A stretch of DNA of 64,000 bases from Candidatus Planktophila lacus (GCF_002288325.1 NZ_CP016780.1:1116001-1180000); one strand, 5' to 3'; positions 39,507 to 48,093 are shown, numbered from the stretch's first letter. Notes: a model not told the origin generated them from the sequence alone. Program-made: numbers and translations.

Positions 39507-40391
39507 TTACCTGCGTGGAGACAAGATTGCGCTCTTGCCTCTAAAGCGCTCGAGGATACGGTCGTAGTTCTTCTTTGATTGAACTTCACGGAATTCTTCA
39601 TCAGTATCGTAATAACCGTGATGGCGCGCTTGTTCTAGGGGTAGGTCTATCTGTAAAAGTCGACCATTGGCATGGCGCAAGCGCAACGAAAATTCGATAT
39701 CTGCGTTGCGATAATAAATTGCGCGGTTGTTAAATCCGCCGGCATTTGTGGCATCCAGACAGTTAATCGCTAAGAAGTAACTAAATAAGACATCGACTTC
39801 ACCGGCGCCTTTGTCGTCCACACTTCGCCATTCATCTTCAGTATTAACAAGTCCTCCGCGCCATCCGACTGCGCTGTATTGGCCCTTGCTTAACTCGGCT
39901 AGGACTGGGGCCATAGCATCGCTGGTAAATCTCGTTGATGGATCCATGATGACTAGGTATTTGGATGAGATGTTTTTAAGAAGTGCGTTGGCGTTCTCGC
40001 CCCAGCCAAAGTTTTCGGTAATCGCAATCAATTGAAATTGTGTATTTATCTCATTGACAAGTTCTGCCGGATCACCAATTACTAAGGCGATAACTGGCGT
40101 ATTTGTATGAGCCTTTATGGTGCGTACAGTTTCGGCTGCATCTGCTGTGAATCCATCAACGATCATGGCAATTGCAATATCGCCAGTTATCTTGATTGGG
40201 CGTAGGTCGCGAGTAGATGCAAAAGTTGGAAAGCGTTCTTTGGCGCGGAATTCAAAGCCACCAGCAACATCGATTACTTCAAAGCCGAGTGCGGCTATTT
40301 GATCGCGAATTTGATCAGCCTTTATAAAATCCTTGGCTGCACGCGCATCGAGTCTTTCCTGCGCTAACTCTTCTTTGCTTTTAGAAGTCAT
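39507..40391 (-). CDS. Glycosyltransferase-like protein with a CysS-tail-like N-terminus
   Basis: A 294-residue protein in two parts. Residues 1-50 (A-Q-E-R-L-D-A-R-A-A-K-D-F-I-K-A-D-Q-I-R) look like the helical tail of cysteinyl-tRNA synthetase, including its R-x-x-K-D-F-x-x-A-D-x-I-R-D pattern. The remainder looks like a GT-A fold of the family 2 type: I-V-D-G-F-T, E-N-F-G-W-G-E-N-A-N, and M-D-P-S-T-R in place of a DxD motif. It overlaps hadB by 4 bp and precedes murB. A role in cell-envelope sugar transfer is a guess from the neighbour. Confidence 0.6.
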   Translation of the reverse strand: MTSKSKEELAQERLDARAAKDFIKADQIRDQIAALGFEVIDVAGGFEFRAKERFPTFASTRDLRPIKITGDIAIAMIVDGFTADAAETVRTIKAHTNTPVIALVIGDPAELVNEINTQFQLIAITENFGWGENANALLKNISSKYLVIMDPSTRFTSDAMAPVLAELSKGQYSAVGWRGGLVNTEDEWRSVDDKGAGEVDVLFSYFLAINCLDATNAGGFNNRAIYYRNADIEFSLRLRHANGRLLQIDLPLEQARHHGYYDTDEEFREVQSKKNYDRILERFRGKSAILSPRR

Positions 40392-40795
40392 TTCTTAATT
40401 ACAACAGCTTTAGCCATGCCCAGCACTTTGACGCCGGCAGATGTGGCAACTAGATCGATTTTGATTTGATCAGCAGTTACTTCAGTGACTGTTCCGTTGA
40501 TTGTTAAATCCACTTTTTCGCCTGCGGGCACGATCACTGGCTTAATGAAGCGAGCGCCGAATTCTTTAACGCTGGCTGTGCCGCCAGACCAATCGGTCAC
40601 ATATTTACCAACGAGGGCCATAGTCAACATTCCGTGGGCAATTACATTTGGAAGTCCCACAGAGACCGCGACTTCTTCGCTCTGGTGAATTGGGTTTTGA
40701 TCACCAGATGCATCGGCATAAGCCTTGAGCATTTCACGATCAACTAGGACAACTCTTTCGGGAATTGCGAAGCCAACTTCAATATTTGTAGTCAT
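40388..40795 (-). CDS. hadB: MaoC-type (3R)-hydroxyacyl dehydratase, HadB-like
   Basis: A single hot-dog domain of 135 residues. The hydratase motif Y-A-D-A-S-G-D-Q-N-P-I-H holds the catalytic Asp and His. Start at ATG 40795 gives a 4-bp overlap with hadA. In mycobacteria HadAB dehydrates long-chain hydroxyacyl-ACP for mycolic acids; in a streamlined actinobacterium without mycolates it more likely serves ordinary type II fatty acid synthesis. Confidence 0.85.
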   Translation of the reverse strand: MTTNIEVGFAIPERVVLVDREMLKAYADASGDQNPIHQSEEVAVSVGLPNVIAHGMLTMALVGKYVTDWSGGTASVKEFGARFIKPVIVPAGEKVDLTINGTVTEVTADQIKIDLVATSAGVKVLGMAKAVVIKK

Positions 40796-41181
40796 GCGCG
40801 CACCACCAAAGTTGACCATGAAGAGACAACTAATTCAGAGCCGCGATGTAGGTCAGAACGCACGCTAACGATCTCGTTTCCGGCAGCTACGCGATAGCTT
40901 TCAATTGTTGCTGAGCAACTAAGTGAATCCCCTGCCTTAACTTGGGCGAAGATTTCAAACTTTTGATCGCCATGTACTAAGCGCGACCAATCCAAACCGA
41001 TTTCAGGTTGGGTGAGAATGTTTTGAAATTGATCCAATGAGATGCGGATCGTAAATGTTGGGGGTGCAATGGATGTATCGGTCTCGCCAATTACGGCAGC
41101 GAAGGCATCGATTTCTGATTGCGAAATAGAGATTGAATCAGCACCAGCGAAGGTGCGCCCGACAGAATCGGGTGCGAGCAT
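40792..41181 (-). CDS. hadA: MaoC-N dehydratase subunit, HadA-like
   Basis: The non-catalytic hot-dog partner of HadB, 129 residues from ATG 41181. This start shares one base with the rpmG stop (TAATG) and avoids the 36 bases of extra overlap of a longer TTG start. S-V-G-R-T-F near the start and A-P-P-T-F near residue 40 follow the HadA pattern. The rpmG-hadA-hadB order is conserved in actinobacteria. Confidence 0.85.
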   Translation of the reverse strand: MLAPDSVGRTFAGADSISISQSEIDAFAAVIGETDTSIAPPTFTIRISLDQFQNILTQPEIGLDWSRLVHGDQKFEIFAQVKAGDSLSCSATIESYRVAAGNEIVSVRSDLHRGSELVVSSWSTLVVRA

Positions 41182-41351
41182 TAGCGAGTTTCGCGGTGTA
41201 GAGTTGAAGATTTGCAACGTGGACAGAACTTCTTGAGTTCCATACGGTCTGGATCGTTGCGACGGTTCTTCTTTGTAATGTAGTTGCGCTCTTTGCAGTC
41301 AACGCATGCCATGGTGATCTTTGGACGAACGTCCGCGCTCTTGCTTGCCAT
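41181..41351 (-). CDS. rpmG: 50S ribosomal protein L33
   Basis: A 56-residue zinc-type L33. A-C-V-D-C and F-C-P-R-C supply four cysteines; [10 protein letters not shown] and L-K-K-F-C-P are family landmarks. The stop overlaps the hadA start by one base. It follows two tRNA genes in the same orientation. Confidence 0.96.
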   Translation of the reverse strand: MASKSADVRPKITMACVDCKERNYITKKNRRNDPDRMELKKFCPRCKSSTLHRETR

Positions 41352-41467
41352 GGTCTTGCTCCTTCTATCGGTTTGTATCTCGTTTAGTACGAGGCGCTTA
41401 GGTTACCTGAGCGATCTCGTTGCGCGAAATTCACGCTTATTTAACTGCCAACTGCTGGTCGAACTAG

Positions 41468-41541
41468 TAGCGGAGGCGGGATTTGAACCCACGACACAGC
41501 GATTATGAGCCGCTTGCTCTACCAAGCTGAGCTACCCCGCC
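41468..41541 (-). tRNA. tRNA-Met (CAT anticodon), elongator-like
   Basis: Minus-strand cloverleaf with acceptor GGCGGGG/CTCCGCT (two G-U pairs), anticodon loop CTCATAA and T-loop TTCAAAT. The acceptor starts with a paired G, unlike bacterial initiator tRNA with its C-A mismatch, so it is probably the elongator. No CCA encoded. Confidence 0.93.
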
Positions 41542-41559
41542 AAGGGTTGTGCACTTTCG

Positions 41560-41632
41560 AGCCCCCCACCGGAATCGAACCGGTGACCTTTTCCTTACCA
41601 TGGAAACGCTCTACCGACTGAGCTAGGGGGGC
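41560..41632 (-). tRNA. tRNA-Thr (GGT anticodon)
   Basis: Minus-strand cloverleaf: acceptor GCCCCCC/GGGGGGC, anticodon stem TTTCC/GGAAA with loop ATGGTAA (anticodon GGT), T-arm CCGGTTCGATTCCGG. 18 nt upstream of tRNA-Met, probably one transcript. Confidence 0.93.
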
Positions 41633-41648
41633 AATAGGTAGAGGTGTG

Positions 41649-41677
41649 AGTGTACGACAGGTGCGGGGAAAGTTAAA
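41649..41677 (-). promoter_or_regulatory. Promoter of the tRNA-Thr/tRNA-Met transcript
   Basis: Minus strand TTTAAC, 17-bp spacer, TACACT (41649-41654). The start would be about 10 nt before tRNA-Thr. Confidence 0.45.
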
Positions 41678-41679
41678 AA

Positions 41680-42630
41680 TTAGCGAGCAGGATCAAGCGT
41701 GACTTTGCCGGTTGTAGCCCGAGCCAGCATCGCTTGATGAGCCGCTTTTGCCTCAGATAATCCATAAGTTGCACCGATTACAGGTTTTAGCGCGCCAGAT
41801 GAAATCAAAGCAAATAGCTCAATCAGAACATCGCCGAGCAACTCTTTCTTTCCAAAGCAATGTGCCAACCAGAAGCCTGCAACAGTTTTTGTTCCACCCA
41901 TTAACGCACCCGGATGAATTGGAGTTGGCGCATTTCGCGATGCCATTCCGTAGGTAATCAATCGACCAAAAGGTGCAAGTACTTCAAGGCTGGCATCGAA
42001 AGTTTTTCCACCAACCATTTCTAAAACAATATCTACTTTCTTTCCACCATTTGCCGCCATCATCGCAGCAGCCAAATCGTTGGAATTTGCATCAACAACT
42101 TCATCTGCGCCCAATGATTTAGCAAGTTCATTCTTTTCCGCTGTTGATGTAACTGCAATAACTTTTGCGCCCCACATCTTGGCTAATTGAATTGCCAGAG
42201 AACCAACGCCACCGGCTGCAGCTTGAACCACAACCGTTTCACCTGGTTGCACATGCGCCATGGTTTTCAAGATATGCCAAGCAGTTGTTCCCTGAACAAG
42301 CATTGCAACAGCTTGCGCATCAGAAACACTTTCTGGAATATCAACGCACATCGCTTTATGTGCCAGAGCTTTCTGCGCATATCCCCCGGTGCTAACACTT
42401 GCTAAAACGCGGCGACCAGATTGGGTCTTGCCGACAACTTCGAGGCCAGGAATTAACGGTAGCTCTTGCTTGGAAAGATATGAATTCTCAGTTTGGTGGG
42501 TATCGGCATAGTTGACTCCGATACAAGAGACATCGATTAACTCTTCGTTTTCACTTGGCTGAGGATCAGCCAGTTCAACTAGTTCGAGTACTTCTGGTCC
42601 GCCAAATTTCGTTATCAGGATAGCTTTCAT
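41680..42630 (-). CDS. NADPH:quinone reductase-like, zinc-free medium-chain dehydrogenase
   Basis: A 316-residue oxidoreductase of the quinone-oxidoreductase (Qor) group. A-I-L-I-T-K-F-G-G-P-E-V-L at the start, the substrate-domain T-A-W-H, and the NADPH-binding V-V-Q-A-A-A-G-G-V-G-S-L-A-I-Q-L-A-K-M are typical. No structural-zinc cysteines are present. Start overlaps the stop of the small Cys-rich gene (TAATG). Confidence 0.85.
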   Translation of the reverse strand: MKAILITKFGGPEVLELVELADPQPSENEELIDVSCIGVNYADTHQTENSYLSKQELPLIPGLEVVGKTQSGRRVLASVSTGGYAQKALAHKAMCVDIPESVSDAQAVAMLVQGTTAWHILKTMAHVQPGETVVVQAAAGGVGSLAIQLAKMWGAKVIAVTSTAEKNELAKSLGADEVVDANSNDLAAAMMAANGGKKVDIVLEMVGGKTFDASLEVLAPFGRLITYGMASRNAPTPIHPGALMGGTKTVAGFWLAHCFGKKELLGDVLIELFALISSGALKPVIGATYGLSEAKAAHQAMLARATTGKVTLDPAR

Positions 42631-42749
42631 TAGTTATCGCAGGTGCAGCGTTGGTCGGCAGGCACTCCTTGAAGCGCTTCTTCAATATGTTCGCCGCAAC
42701 CTGACCAGGTGTATTTACTGCACTTCTTGCATACAACACGTGAACACAT
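42630..42749 (-). CDS. 39-residue cysteine-rich protein, conserved in actinobacteria
   Basis: Reading from ATG 42749: M-C-S-R-V-V-C-K-K-C-S-K-Y-T-W-S-G-C-G-E-H, then a helix-like stretch and R-C-T-C-D-N. Six cysteines in a C-x4-C-x2-C...C...C-x-C pattern with W-x-G-C-G-x-H suggest a zinc- or iron-binding knuckle. Very similar tiny proteins are widespread in actinobacteria with no known function. It shares a base with the start of the quinone reductase. Confidence 0.8.
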   Translation of the reverse strand: MCSRVVCKKCSKYTWSGCGEHIEEALQGVPADQRCTCDN

Positions 42750-42785
42750 TTACTTCTCCCTTGTAGCCGATATTAAATTCTAGCG

Positions 42786-43967
42786 TTAGAAATACTTGCG
42801 GAAAATCTTCTTAAAACGCTTAGTTATGCGCTTATTAATTTTTAAGGTCTGGTCAATCGGTGATACCGCCATCACTTTGGCATGGGCTGGCTCATCAGGA
42901 GTGATCACATCTTTAAGTGCTGGAGAGTTTTGATCTAGTGAATCAGCGATTCGTTCGATATTGGCAACCATCGAAAGTCCACGAATGATCTGCTCTTGGT
43001 CAGCATCTTTTGCATCTTCAATTAGTGATTCGGCAAGTGCGGCACCGGCTTCGCGCGCATCATCAGTTGCCGTGGTTGTAGTTTCAAAGTCTTCTTCATC
43101 ATCTATTTTGGATGAGATGGCATAACTTGCCGCAGATAGCGCAACTGCGATCTGCTTCTTGGTGGAATCTGCGATACCTCCGCTGACGGCAGAGTCAAAG
43201 AGAGTTCTGGCAATTGTGCGCACCTGAACGAGGGTGTGCTCGATCGCAATTCCTTGAACGTAAACGTCTTCGGCTACATCTTTCTCTGCTGTTGGGAACC
43301 ATCTGGCATGTCCGCGCGCTTCAACTGATTGTGCACGTATCGCGGGAACTGCTTCCATTAACAACCTTGCTTTAGCTAACCAATTACCCGCTTCTTTCTG
43401 GGTGTAACCAGCGGCAACGCCTTCAGACATTTTCGCTAACAACTCAGCAGCTTTGGCAGATACATCGGTGATCTGATCGATCGCACGATCAACTGGTGTC
43501 TTGGCGTGAGAGAAATAGGAGAAGACAATTGCAATTGCTGCGCCGATAAGAGTGGAACCAAGGCGATGCGCTGCAGTTGTTCCACTGATTCCTGGGCCGA
43601 TAACGATGAGTGCAGTAACCGGGACATTTACCGATGCCACCTCACCTAAGTGAAGTGCGCGCGCAACAACTGCGCAGAAGATAACTGTTAAACCGACTGC
43701 GATAAAGCCAAAATCAAAGATAGAAACGTTGATTAAAGCAACGGTTGCACCAATGGCAGTTCCGACTATCTGCCCAAAGCCTTCGCGAACAGATTTATGA
43801 AGTGAGATGCGGATCGACAAGGTGCAGACAATTGCCGCAACTACGCCGCCATCTTCAACGAGTAGATCTCCAACTTGCCAGGCGACTGCTCCAGCAAGGC
43901 CGGCCACGAGTATTTGACGTACCCAAACCCGGCGGTCGGCAAATAACTTCTTTAACTTTTTCCACAT
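42786..43967 (-). CDS. FUSC-type membrane protein
   Basis: About 393 residues from ATG 43967; a longer start would overlap the RuBisCO-like gene. Four to six hydrophobic helices fill residues about 15-155 (the pattern V-R-Q-I-L-V-A-G-L-A-G-A-V-A-W then R-E-G-F-G-Q-I-V-G-T-A-I-G-A-T), followed by a long, cytosolic, helical Ala/Glu-rich region and a basic C-terminus. This is the layout of fusaric-acid-resistance/aromatic-acid-exporter-like proteins. Substrate unknown. It starts 13 nt after the RuBisCO-like gene, so it may belong to that operon. Confidence 0.7.
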   Translation of the reverse strand: MWKKLKKLFADRRVWVRQILVAGLAGAVAWQVGDLLVEDGGVVAAIVCTLSIRISLHKSVREGFGQIVGTAIGATVALINVSIFDFGFIAVGLTVIFCAVVARALHLGEVASVNVPVTALIVIGPGISGTTAAHRLGSTLIGAAIAIVFSYFSHAKTPVDRAIDQITDVSAKAAELLAKMSEGVAAGYTQKEAGNWLAKARLLMEAVPAIRAQSVEARGHARWFPTAEKDVAEDVYVQGIAIEHTLVQVRTIARTLFDSAVSGGIADSTKKQIAVALSAASYAISSKIDDEEDFETTTTATDDAREAGAALAESLIEDAKDADQEQIIRGLSMVANIERIADSLDQNSPALKDVITPDEPAHAKVMAVSPIDQTLKINKRITKRFKKIFRKYF

Positions 43968-43980
43968 GATGTGGCTAAGT

Positions 43981-45078
43981 TTAGTAGGCGCGCACCAATT
44001 CGCACATGCGAGCCGCGTTATCTGCAAGGTTTCCGCGCGAAAGGGCTCCACCAATCAGTAGCGCGCTGTCATTGCCATACATCTTTATCATCTCTGGAAT
44101 TCGCCCTAAATTCATTCCACCTGCAGGAGCGACAAACATTGGGTTTAACTTGCCAAGTTTTTCACGTGAAAGCTCTGTTATATCTAGACAATGATCGCTG
44201 CTAAAGGCAAAACGTCCACCGATATTTGGAAAGATCGTGATGTCGGCCCCTGCAAGTCTCATCAAAGTGCCCAAGACAATTCCGTGTGAAATTCCCTCTG
44301 CTTTAGAGGTTATTAGTGATCCCAACATGGCAGGGTGTCCCTGAATAGGAAGTGCGATCGAGTCATCGGATGCGATCTTGCGCAACGAATCAAAGCCAGT
44401 TATTCCGGGAAGAATTAACAGCGCACCTGCACCTAAATCTTTTGCCGTGTGTGCAGCGTCAACTATCTGATCAAATGGAAGATTAAGGCTCGGTGCGTAA
44501 ACAGATTTTCCACCGGTGACAGCATTTGCCTCTTTTACTGCACGAGAAATTAAAGTGACTCGCTCTTTCCATGTCGCCCAAGGTTGATTAGCAAGGCTGT
44601 GATCATCTTTAATCAAATCAAATCCCGCTAAGGCTAAGGTGCGGGCCATTTCTGCAAGTGTTTGCGCATAAGATCCCATTGGCTTTAGAGCAGTTGAAAC
44701 AAGGGGGCGGGTTTCTGCGCCAAGTAATTTACGCAATCCACTGATTCCAAAACGAGGTCCACTAAATTTCGCGAGGAAAGAATCAGGCAGTTTTAAGCCA
44801 ACAATCTTTACATTAGGGAATAGCGAAACATTTCCCCAGAGCACGTTAAGAAACTGGTTTAACTCTCCGCCAGTTACATCTGGGTTATAAGAAATAGTAA
44901 TTAAGTGGCTAGTTTTATCTGAGGATGAAATCTCCTCAACTTTTCCAACCACTTCTTCCTGAATCCAACTTGGAGCTAATTCATAGGGAAATTCGATCGT
45001 CTGTTCAGCACGAATTACATCAGCGATCGACTTTGGGTCTTCGCCAGTGAATTTATAGGTTACGTAGATACGATCCAC
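43981..45078 (-). CDS. RuBisCO-like protein (form IV)
   Basis: Homologue of the RuBisCO large chain without the ability to fix CO2. I start it at GTG 45078, 8 nt after a strong GGGGAGG (365 residues); earlier TTG/ATG starts are not backed by a binding site. The barrel is recognisable: Lys132 in T-A-L-K-P-M-G, and the metal motif K157-D-D-H160, where RuBisCO has K-D-D-E. The loop-6 lysine is missing; F-P-N-I-G-G-R stands there. Such proteins act as enolases, isomerases or decarboxylases (MtnW; the isomerase of R. rubrum; OiaX of apiose breakdown). Next to an apionate-lactonase-like gene an OiaX-like decarboxylase is attractive; next to MtnA, a methylthiopentose or deoxypentose isomerase is the alternative. 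Confidence 0.85.
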   Translation of the reverse strand: MDRIYVTYKFTGEDPKSIADVIRAEQTIEFPYELAPSWIQEEVVGKVEEISSSDKTSHLITISYNPDVTGGELNQFLNVLWGNVSLFPNVKIVGLKLPDSFLAKFSGPRFGISGLRKLLGAETRPLVSTALKPMGSYAQTLAEMARTLALAGFDLIKDDHSLANQPWATWKERVTLISRAVKEANAVTGGKSVYAPSLNLPFDQIVDAAHTAKDLGAGALLILPGITGFDSLRKIASDDSIALPIQGHPAMLGSLITSKAEGISHGIVLGTLMRLAGADITIFPNIGGRFAFSSDHCLDITELSREKLGKLNPMFVAPAGGMNLGRIPEMIKMYGNDSALLIGGALSRGNLADNAARMCELVRAY

Positions 45079-45112
45079 TTTAAGCGCCTCCCCATTTGCC
45101 ATGGGCAATTAT

Positions 45113-47083
45113 CTACCTAGGAAATGCCGCCGCAACACCACCATCGACGGCGATAACGCTTCCTGTTGTGCGTGAAGATTCATCACTTAAGAAGAATGCT
45201 GCAGCACGAGCCACATCTAGGCTTCTTACGCGTGCATTTAAAAGATTTCGAGAGGCATAGAAGTCCTCAAGTTCCTCTGGTTTCACACCATGTGCAGCTG
45301 CACGTTGTTCGCGAATACCGCCTTCCCACAACTTGCTGTTATCGAAGACTGCGTCAGGGTTGATTCCGTTGAAGCGAATTCCAGCGTTTCCACCTTCAAG
45401 AGCTGCAATGCGCATCAACTGCAACATTCCTGCCTTGCTAACTGAATATCCACCAAATCCTGCGCCCGGTGCAAATGCGTTCTTGCTTGCGATGTAAACG
45501 ATCGAGCCACCCATTTTCTGTTTGCGCATTACCTTCATAGCTTCTTTGGTCAACATAAACGCGCTGGAAAGATTTATATCTAAACCGCGGCGCCATTTTT
45601 CAATATCCAAGTCTTCAAGCTTGTCGCTGATACCAATACCCGCGTTAATTACAGCGCCATCAAGTCCACCGAAGTGCTTAATGGTTTTTGTAACTGTCGC
45701 CTGAACATCTGCTTCCTTTGATTGATCACCCAATACCAATAGCGGCGGATTACATTTATTCTCAGCGAACTCTTTCTCAACTTCTAGAAGTCCTTTTTCT
45801 TCGATATCGGCAAGGACTACGTGAGCGCCACGTTTTCCGAGTTCAAGTGCCACGCCTCTACCAATGCCGCTGCCGGCGCCCGTAACGATAATGATGTGTC
45901 CATCTAGTTGTGCGGGGGCTGGCTTGTTCTTTAACTTAAATAGCTCCATTGGCCAGTAATCAAAACCAAAGATTTCCGCGTCAGAGATTGTGTCTCCATC
46001 ACCAAATACATCGATGACTCGCGCTGCAACTTTGTGAGTATGTGAAGCGATATCTGCCAGCATCACATTCTCTTTAATTGTTGTTGCAGCAGTAACTGCA
46101 CCTACGCCTGGAACAATAATTACGCGTGGATCATTCCCATGGCTTGAATAACCAGCAGGTAGCAGTGACTTATTCGCTTCAAAATATGCGCTGTAGTTCT
46201 CGCGGAATTCATTGATTCCAGTTTCAGTATCTTCCAAAGTCACTGTTGCTGACTTAGGGCGGATACGCAACATATGGTCTGCGCTAGATGCACCTAGAGC
46301 CAAGACCTTCTTCAGGTCTGGGCGCGATGCAATTTCAGCTAAACGAGTATCTGTTCTAAGTAACTGCTTCTTACCAAGAGTTCCGCGCAACTTTAGAAGC
46401 AAATCCTTTAACTCTTCATCGGGCAGATCTTGATGTTGGAAGTTTGCCGCTGGTCGTTTATTGAGCGAATCTAGGTATTTATCAGCCAATGCAACTGCAT
46501 CAAGAGTCTTCTGGTAACAACGATCTGAATCTTCATCCCAAACAACTAGGCCGTGATGGGCGAGAACTACACCAGCGTAATCTCCTAAACCGCCAACTAA
46601 CTTCGAAAGTTCAAAGCCGGGACGAATCCAATCGACATATGCGAATTCTTCACCGAGCGCTTCACGAACCGCTTTTTCACCTTGCGGATGATTGGTCAGT
46701 GCGCAGATCGCATCAGCATGCACGTGGTCAATATGTTTAGCGGGAAGAAAACCGTGCAAAAGAGTTTCGATAGATGGACGACGTGAAGTTGGATCAACCA
46801 GAGCTCGAGTTACATAATCAACCATCGTGTCATCATCTAAAGCGTCAAAATCACGTAACGCGAGTAGTTCTTCAAGATAAAGCGCTGGGTAATCGCGATC
46901 GATCGCGTACTGCATATCTGCGCCAGAACCTTTAACCCATAAAACTTTCTTAAGGCGACCGAGATGGTCCTTTACTTCACCTTTACTCGATGTGTTGCCG
47001 CCACCGTAAACAACCATTGATTGGTCGGCACCGATCTTCTGTGAACGTGCGACTAGGTCGTGTAATGGCTTTAGATCACTCAT
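45113..47083 (-). CDS. Class II aldolase fused to short-chain dehydrogenase
   Basis: A 656-residue bifunctional protein. Residues 1-350 are a class II aldolase domain of the rhamnulose-1-phosphate aldolase/ribulose-phosphate epimerase superfamily: G-G-G-N-T-S, Glu106, H120-V-H122, and H176-H177 as probable zinc ligands. Residues 395-656 form an SDR: I-I-V-T-G-A-G-S-G-I-G-R-G around 399-410, N-A-G-I-G, and Y-S-V-S-K near residue 555. Known members cut a ketose 1-phosphate to dihydroxyacetone phosphate and an aldehyde, and oxidise or reduce the aldehyde. No rhamnose isomerase or kinase is nearby, and the gene overlaps mtnA by 4 bp, so the aldolase probably works on MtnA's product. Confidence 0.85.
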   Translation of the reverse strand: MSDLKPLHDLVARSQKIGADQSMVVYGGGNTSSKGEVKDHLGRLKKVLWVKGSGADMQYAIDRDYPALYLEELLALRDFDALDDDTMVDYVTRALVDPTSRRPSIETLLHGFLPAKHIDHVHADAICALTNHPQGEKAVREALGEEFAYVDWIRPGFELSKLVGGLGDYAGVVLAHHGLVVWDEDSDRCYQKTLDAVALADKYLDSLNKRPAANFQHQDLPDEELKDLLLKLRGTLGKKQLLRTDTRLAEIASRPDLKKVLALGASSADHMLRIRPKSATVTLEDTETGINEFRENYSAYFEANKSLLPAGYSSHGNDPRVIIVPGVGAVTAATTIKENVMLADIASHTHKVAARVIDVFGDGDTISDAEIFGFDYWPMELFKLKNKPAPAQLDGHIIIVTGAGSGIGRGVALELGKRGAHVVLADIEEKGLLEVEKEFAENKCNPPLLVLGDQSKEADVQATVTKTIKHFGGLDGAVINAGIGISDKLEDLDIEKWRRGLDINLSSAFMLTKEAMKVMRKQKMGGSIVYIASKNAFAPGAGFGGYSVSKAGMLQLMRIAALEGGNAGIRFNGINPDAVFDNSKLWEGGIREQRAAAHGVKPEELEDFYASRNLLNARVRSLDVARAAAFFLSDESSRTTGSVIAVDGGVAAAFPR

Positions 47084-48093
47084 AGTGTTTGGCCTTCTGC
47101 TATTTCGTAGGATTGTTTCTCGGTTATTACTGCGCTTATGTACTTAGCTGGTGTGACGTCAAAAGCAGGATTGAAGGTCTTGGCTCCAATTGGTGCGACT
47201 TGGATTCCCTTGAATTGGGTTAACTCTTCATCTCCACGTATCTCAATATGTATTTCACTTCCGGTTTTGATGCTTCGATCAACCGTTGATTCGGGAGCAA
47301 CAACTAGAAATGGAATTCCCGCAGCGTGACAAGCAAGAGCAACGCTGAGCGAACCAATCTTGTTTGCAGAATCACCGTTTTTAGCAATTCGATCTGCGCC
47401 GATAAGGGCAGCATCGATTCGACCACTCAGGATCGCCATCGCTGCCGCGCCATCAGGTTCAATGCGATAAGGAATTTCGGACTTCATTAACTCCCATGCA
47501 GTTAAACGTGAGCCCTGGAGTAGCGGACGAGTTTCATCTGCATAAACCTCTTTAACAAATCCTCGCTTATGCATCTCTTTAATCACACCTAGCGCGGTTC
47601 CGGTTCCGGTTGTAGCGAGTGAACCAGTGTTGCAATGGGTCAAAAGAGTCATTGGCTTGCTACCCAGTTTTTTGATCAGCCAATCTGCGCCAATATTTCC
47701 CATATCGGTACTTGATTGCTTATCTTCACTTGCTAACTGGTGGGCTGCGGCAAGAACTGCATCGCGTCCTTCTGGCAAATGTTTACGAATCTTCTCAACA
47801 GCCCAGGCCAAGTTAACTGCCGTTGGACGTGCATCGCGAAGTAAATCAAGGTTATGTTCTAACTCTTGCGCGCTATGACCTTTACGTGCAGCCTCATCAA
47901 TAACCAAGACGACTCCGTAGGCACCAGCGACGCCGAGCGCAGGGGCGCCTCTAACAACCAACCTTTGAATGGCATCGATATATGGGGCTAGTTCGTCGTA
48001 TGAAATATAAGTTTCAGATATAGGAATCTGCGTTTGATCAAGCAGAACAATCTTGTTTTCTTTCCAGACAATCGCTTCGAACCCGCTAGACAT
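47080..48093 (-). CDS. mtnA: S-methyl-5-thioribose-1-phosphate isomerase family protein (MtnA)
   Basis: Isomerises an aldose 1-phosphate to its ketose 1-phosphate. 337 residues, standard for MtnA. R-G-A-P-A-L-G-V-A-G-A-Y-G near residue 48, L-T-H-C-N-T-G-S-L with the catalytic Cys, A-D-E-T-R-P-L-L-Q-G-S-R and G-A-D-R with the catalytic Asp are all in place. The rest of the methionine salvage pathway (mtnB, mtnD, mtnX) is not here. With a class II aldolase next door, this resembles the DHAP shunt that turns methylthio- or 5-deoxyribose 1-phosphate into DHAP and an aldehyde. A clear AAGGAGC precedes the start. Confidence 0.93.
   Translation of the reverse strand: MSSGFEAIVWKENKIVLLDQTQIPISETYISYDELAPYIDAIQRLVVRGAPALGVAGAYGVVLVIDEAARKGHSAQELEHNLDLLRDARPTAVNLAWAVEKIRKHLPEGRDAVLAAAHQLASEDKQSSTDMGNIGADWLIKKLGSKPMTLLTHCNTGSLATTGTGTALGVIKEMHKRGFVKEVYADETRPLLQGSRLTAWELMKSEIPYRIEPDGAAAMAILSGRIDAALIGADRIAKNGDSANKIGSLSVALACHAAGIPFLVVAPESTVDRSIKTGSEIHIEIRGDEELTQFKGIQVAPIGAKTFNPAFDVTPAKYISAVITEKQSYEIAEGQTL

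Noticed and set aside
43981-45078. True CO2-fixing RuBisCO
   Set aside because: The metal-site Glu is His and the loop-6 Lys is absent; there is no phosphoribulokinase or small subunit nearby.
45113-47083. Rhamnose pathway enzyme
   Set aside because: The domain order matches rhamnulose-1-phosphate aldolase/dehydrogenase, but rhamnose isomerase, kinase and mutarotase are all missing.
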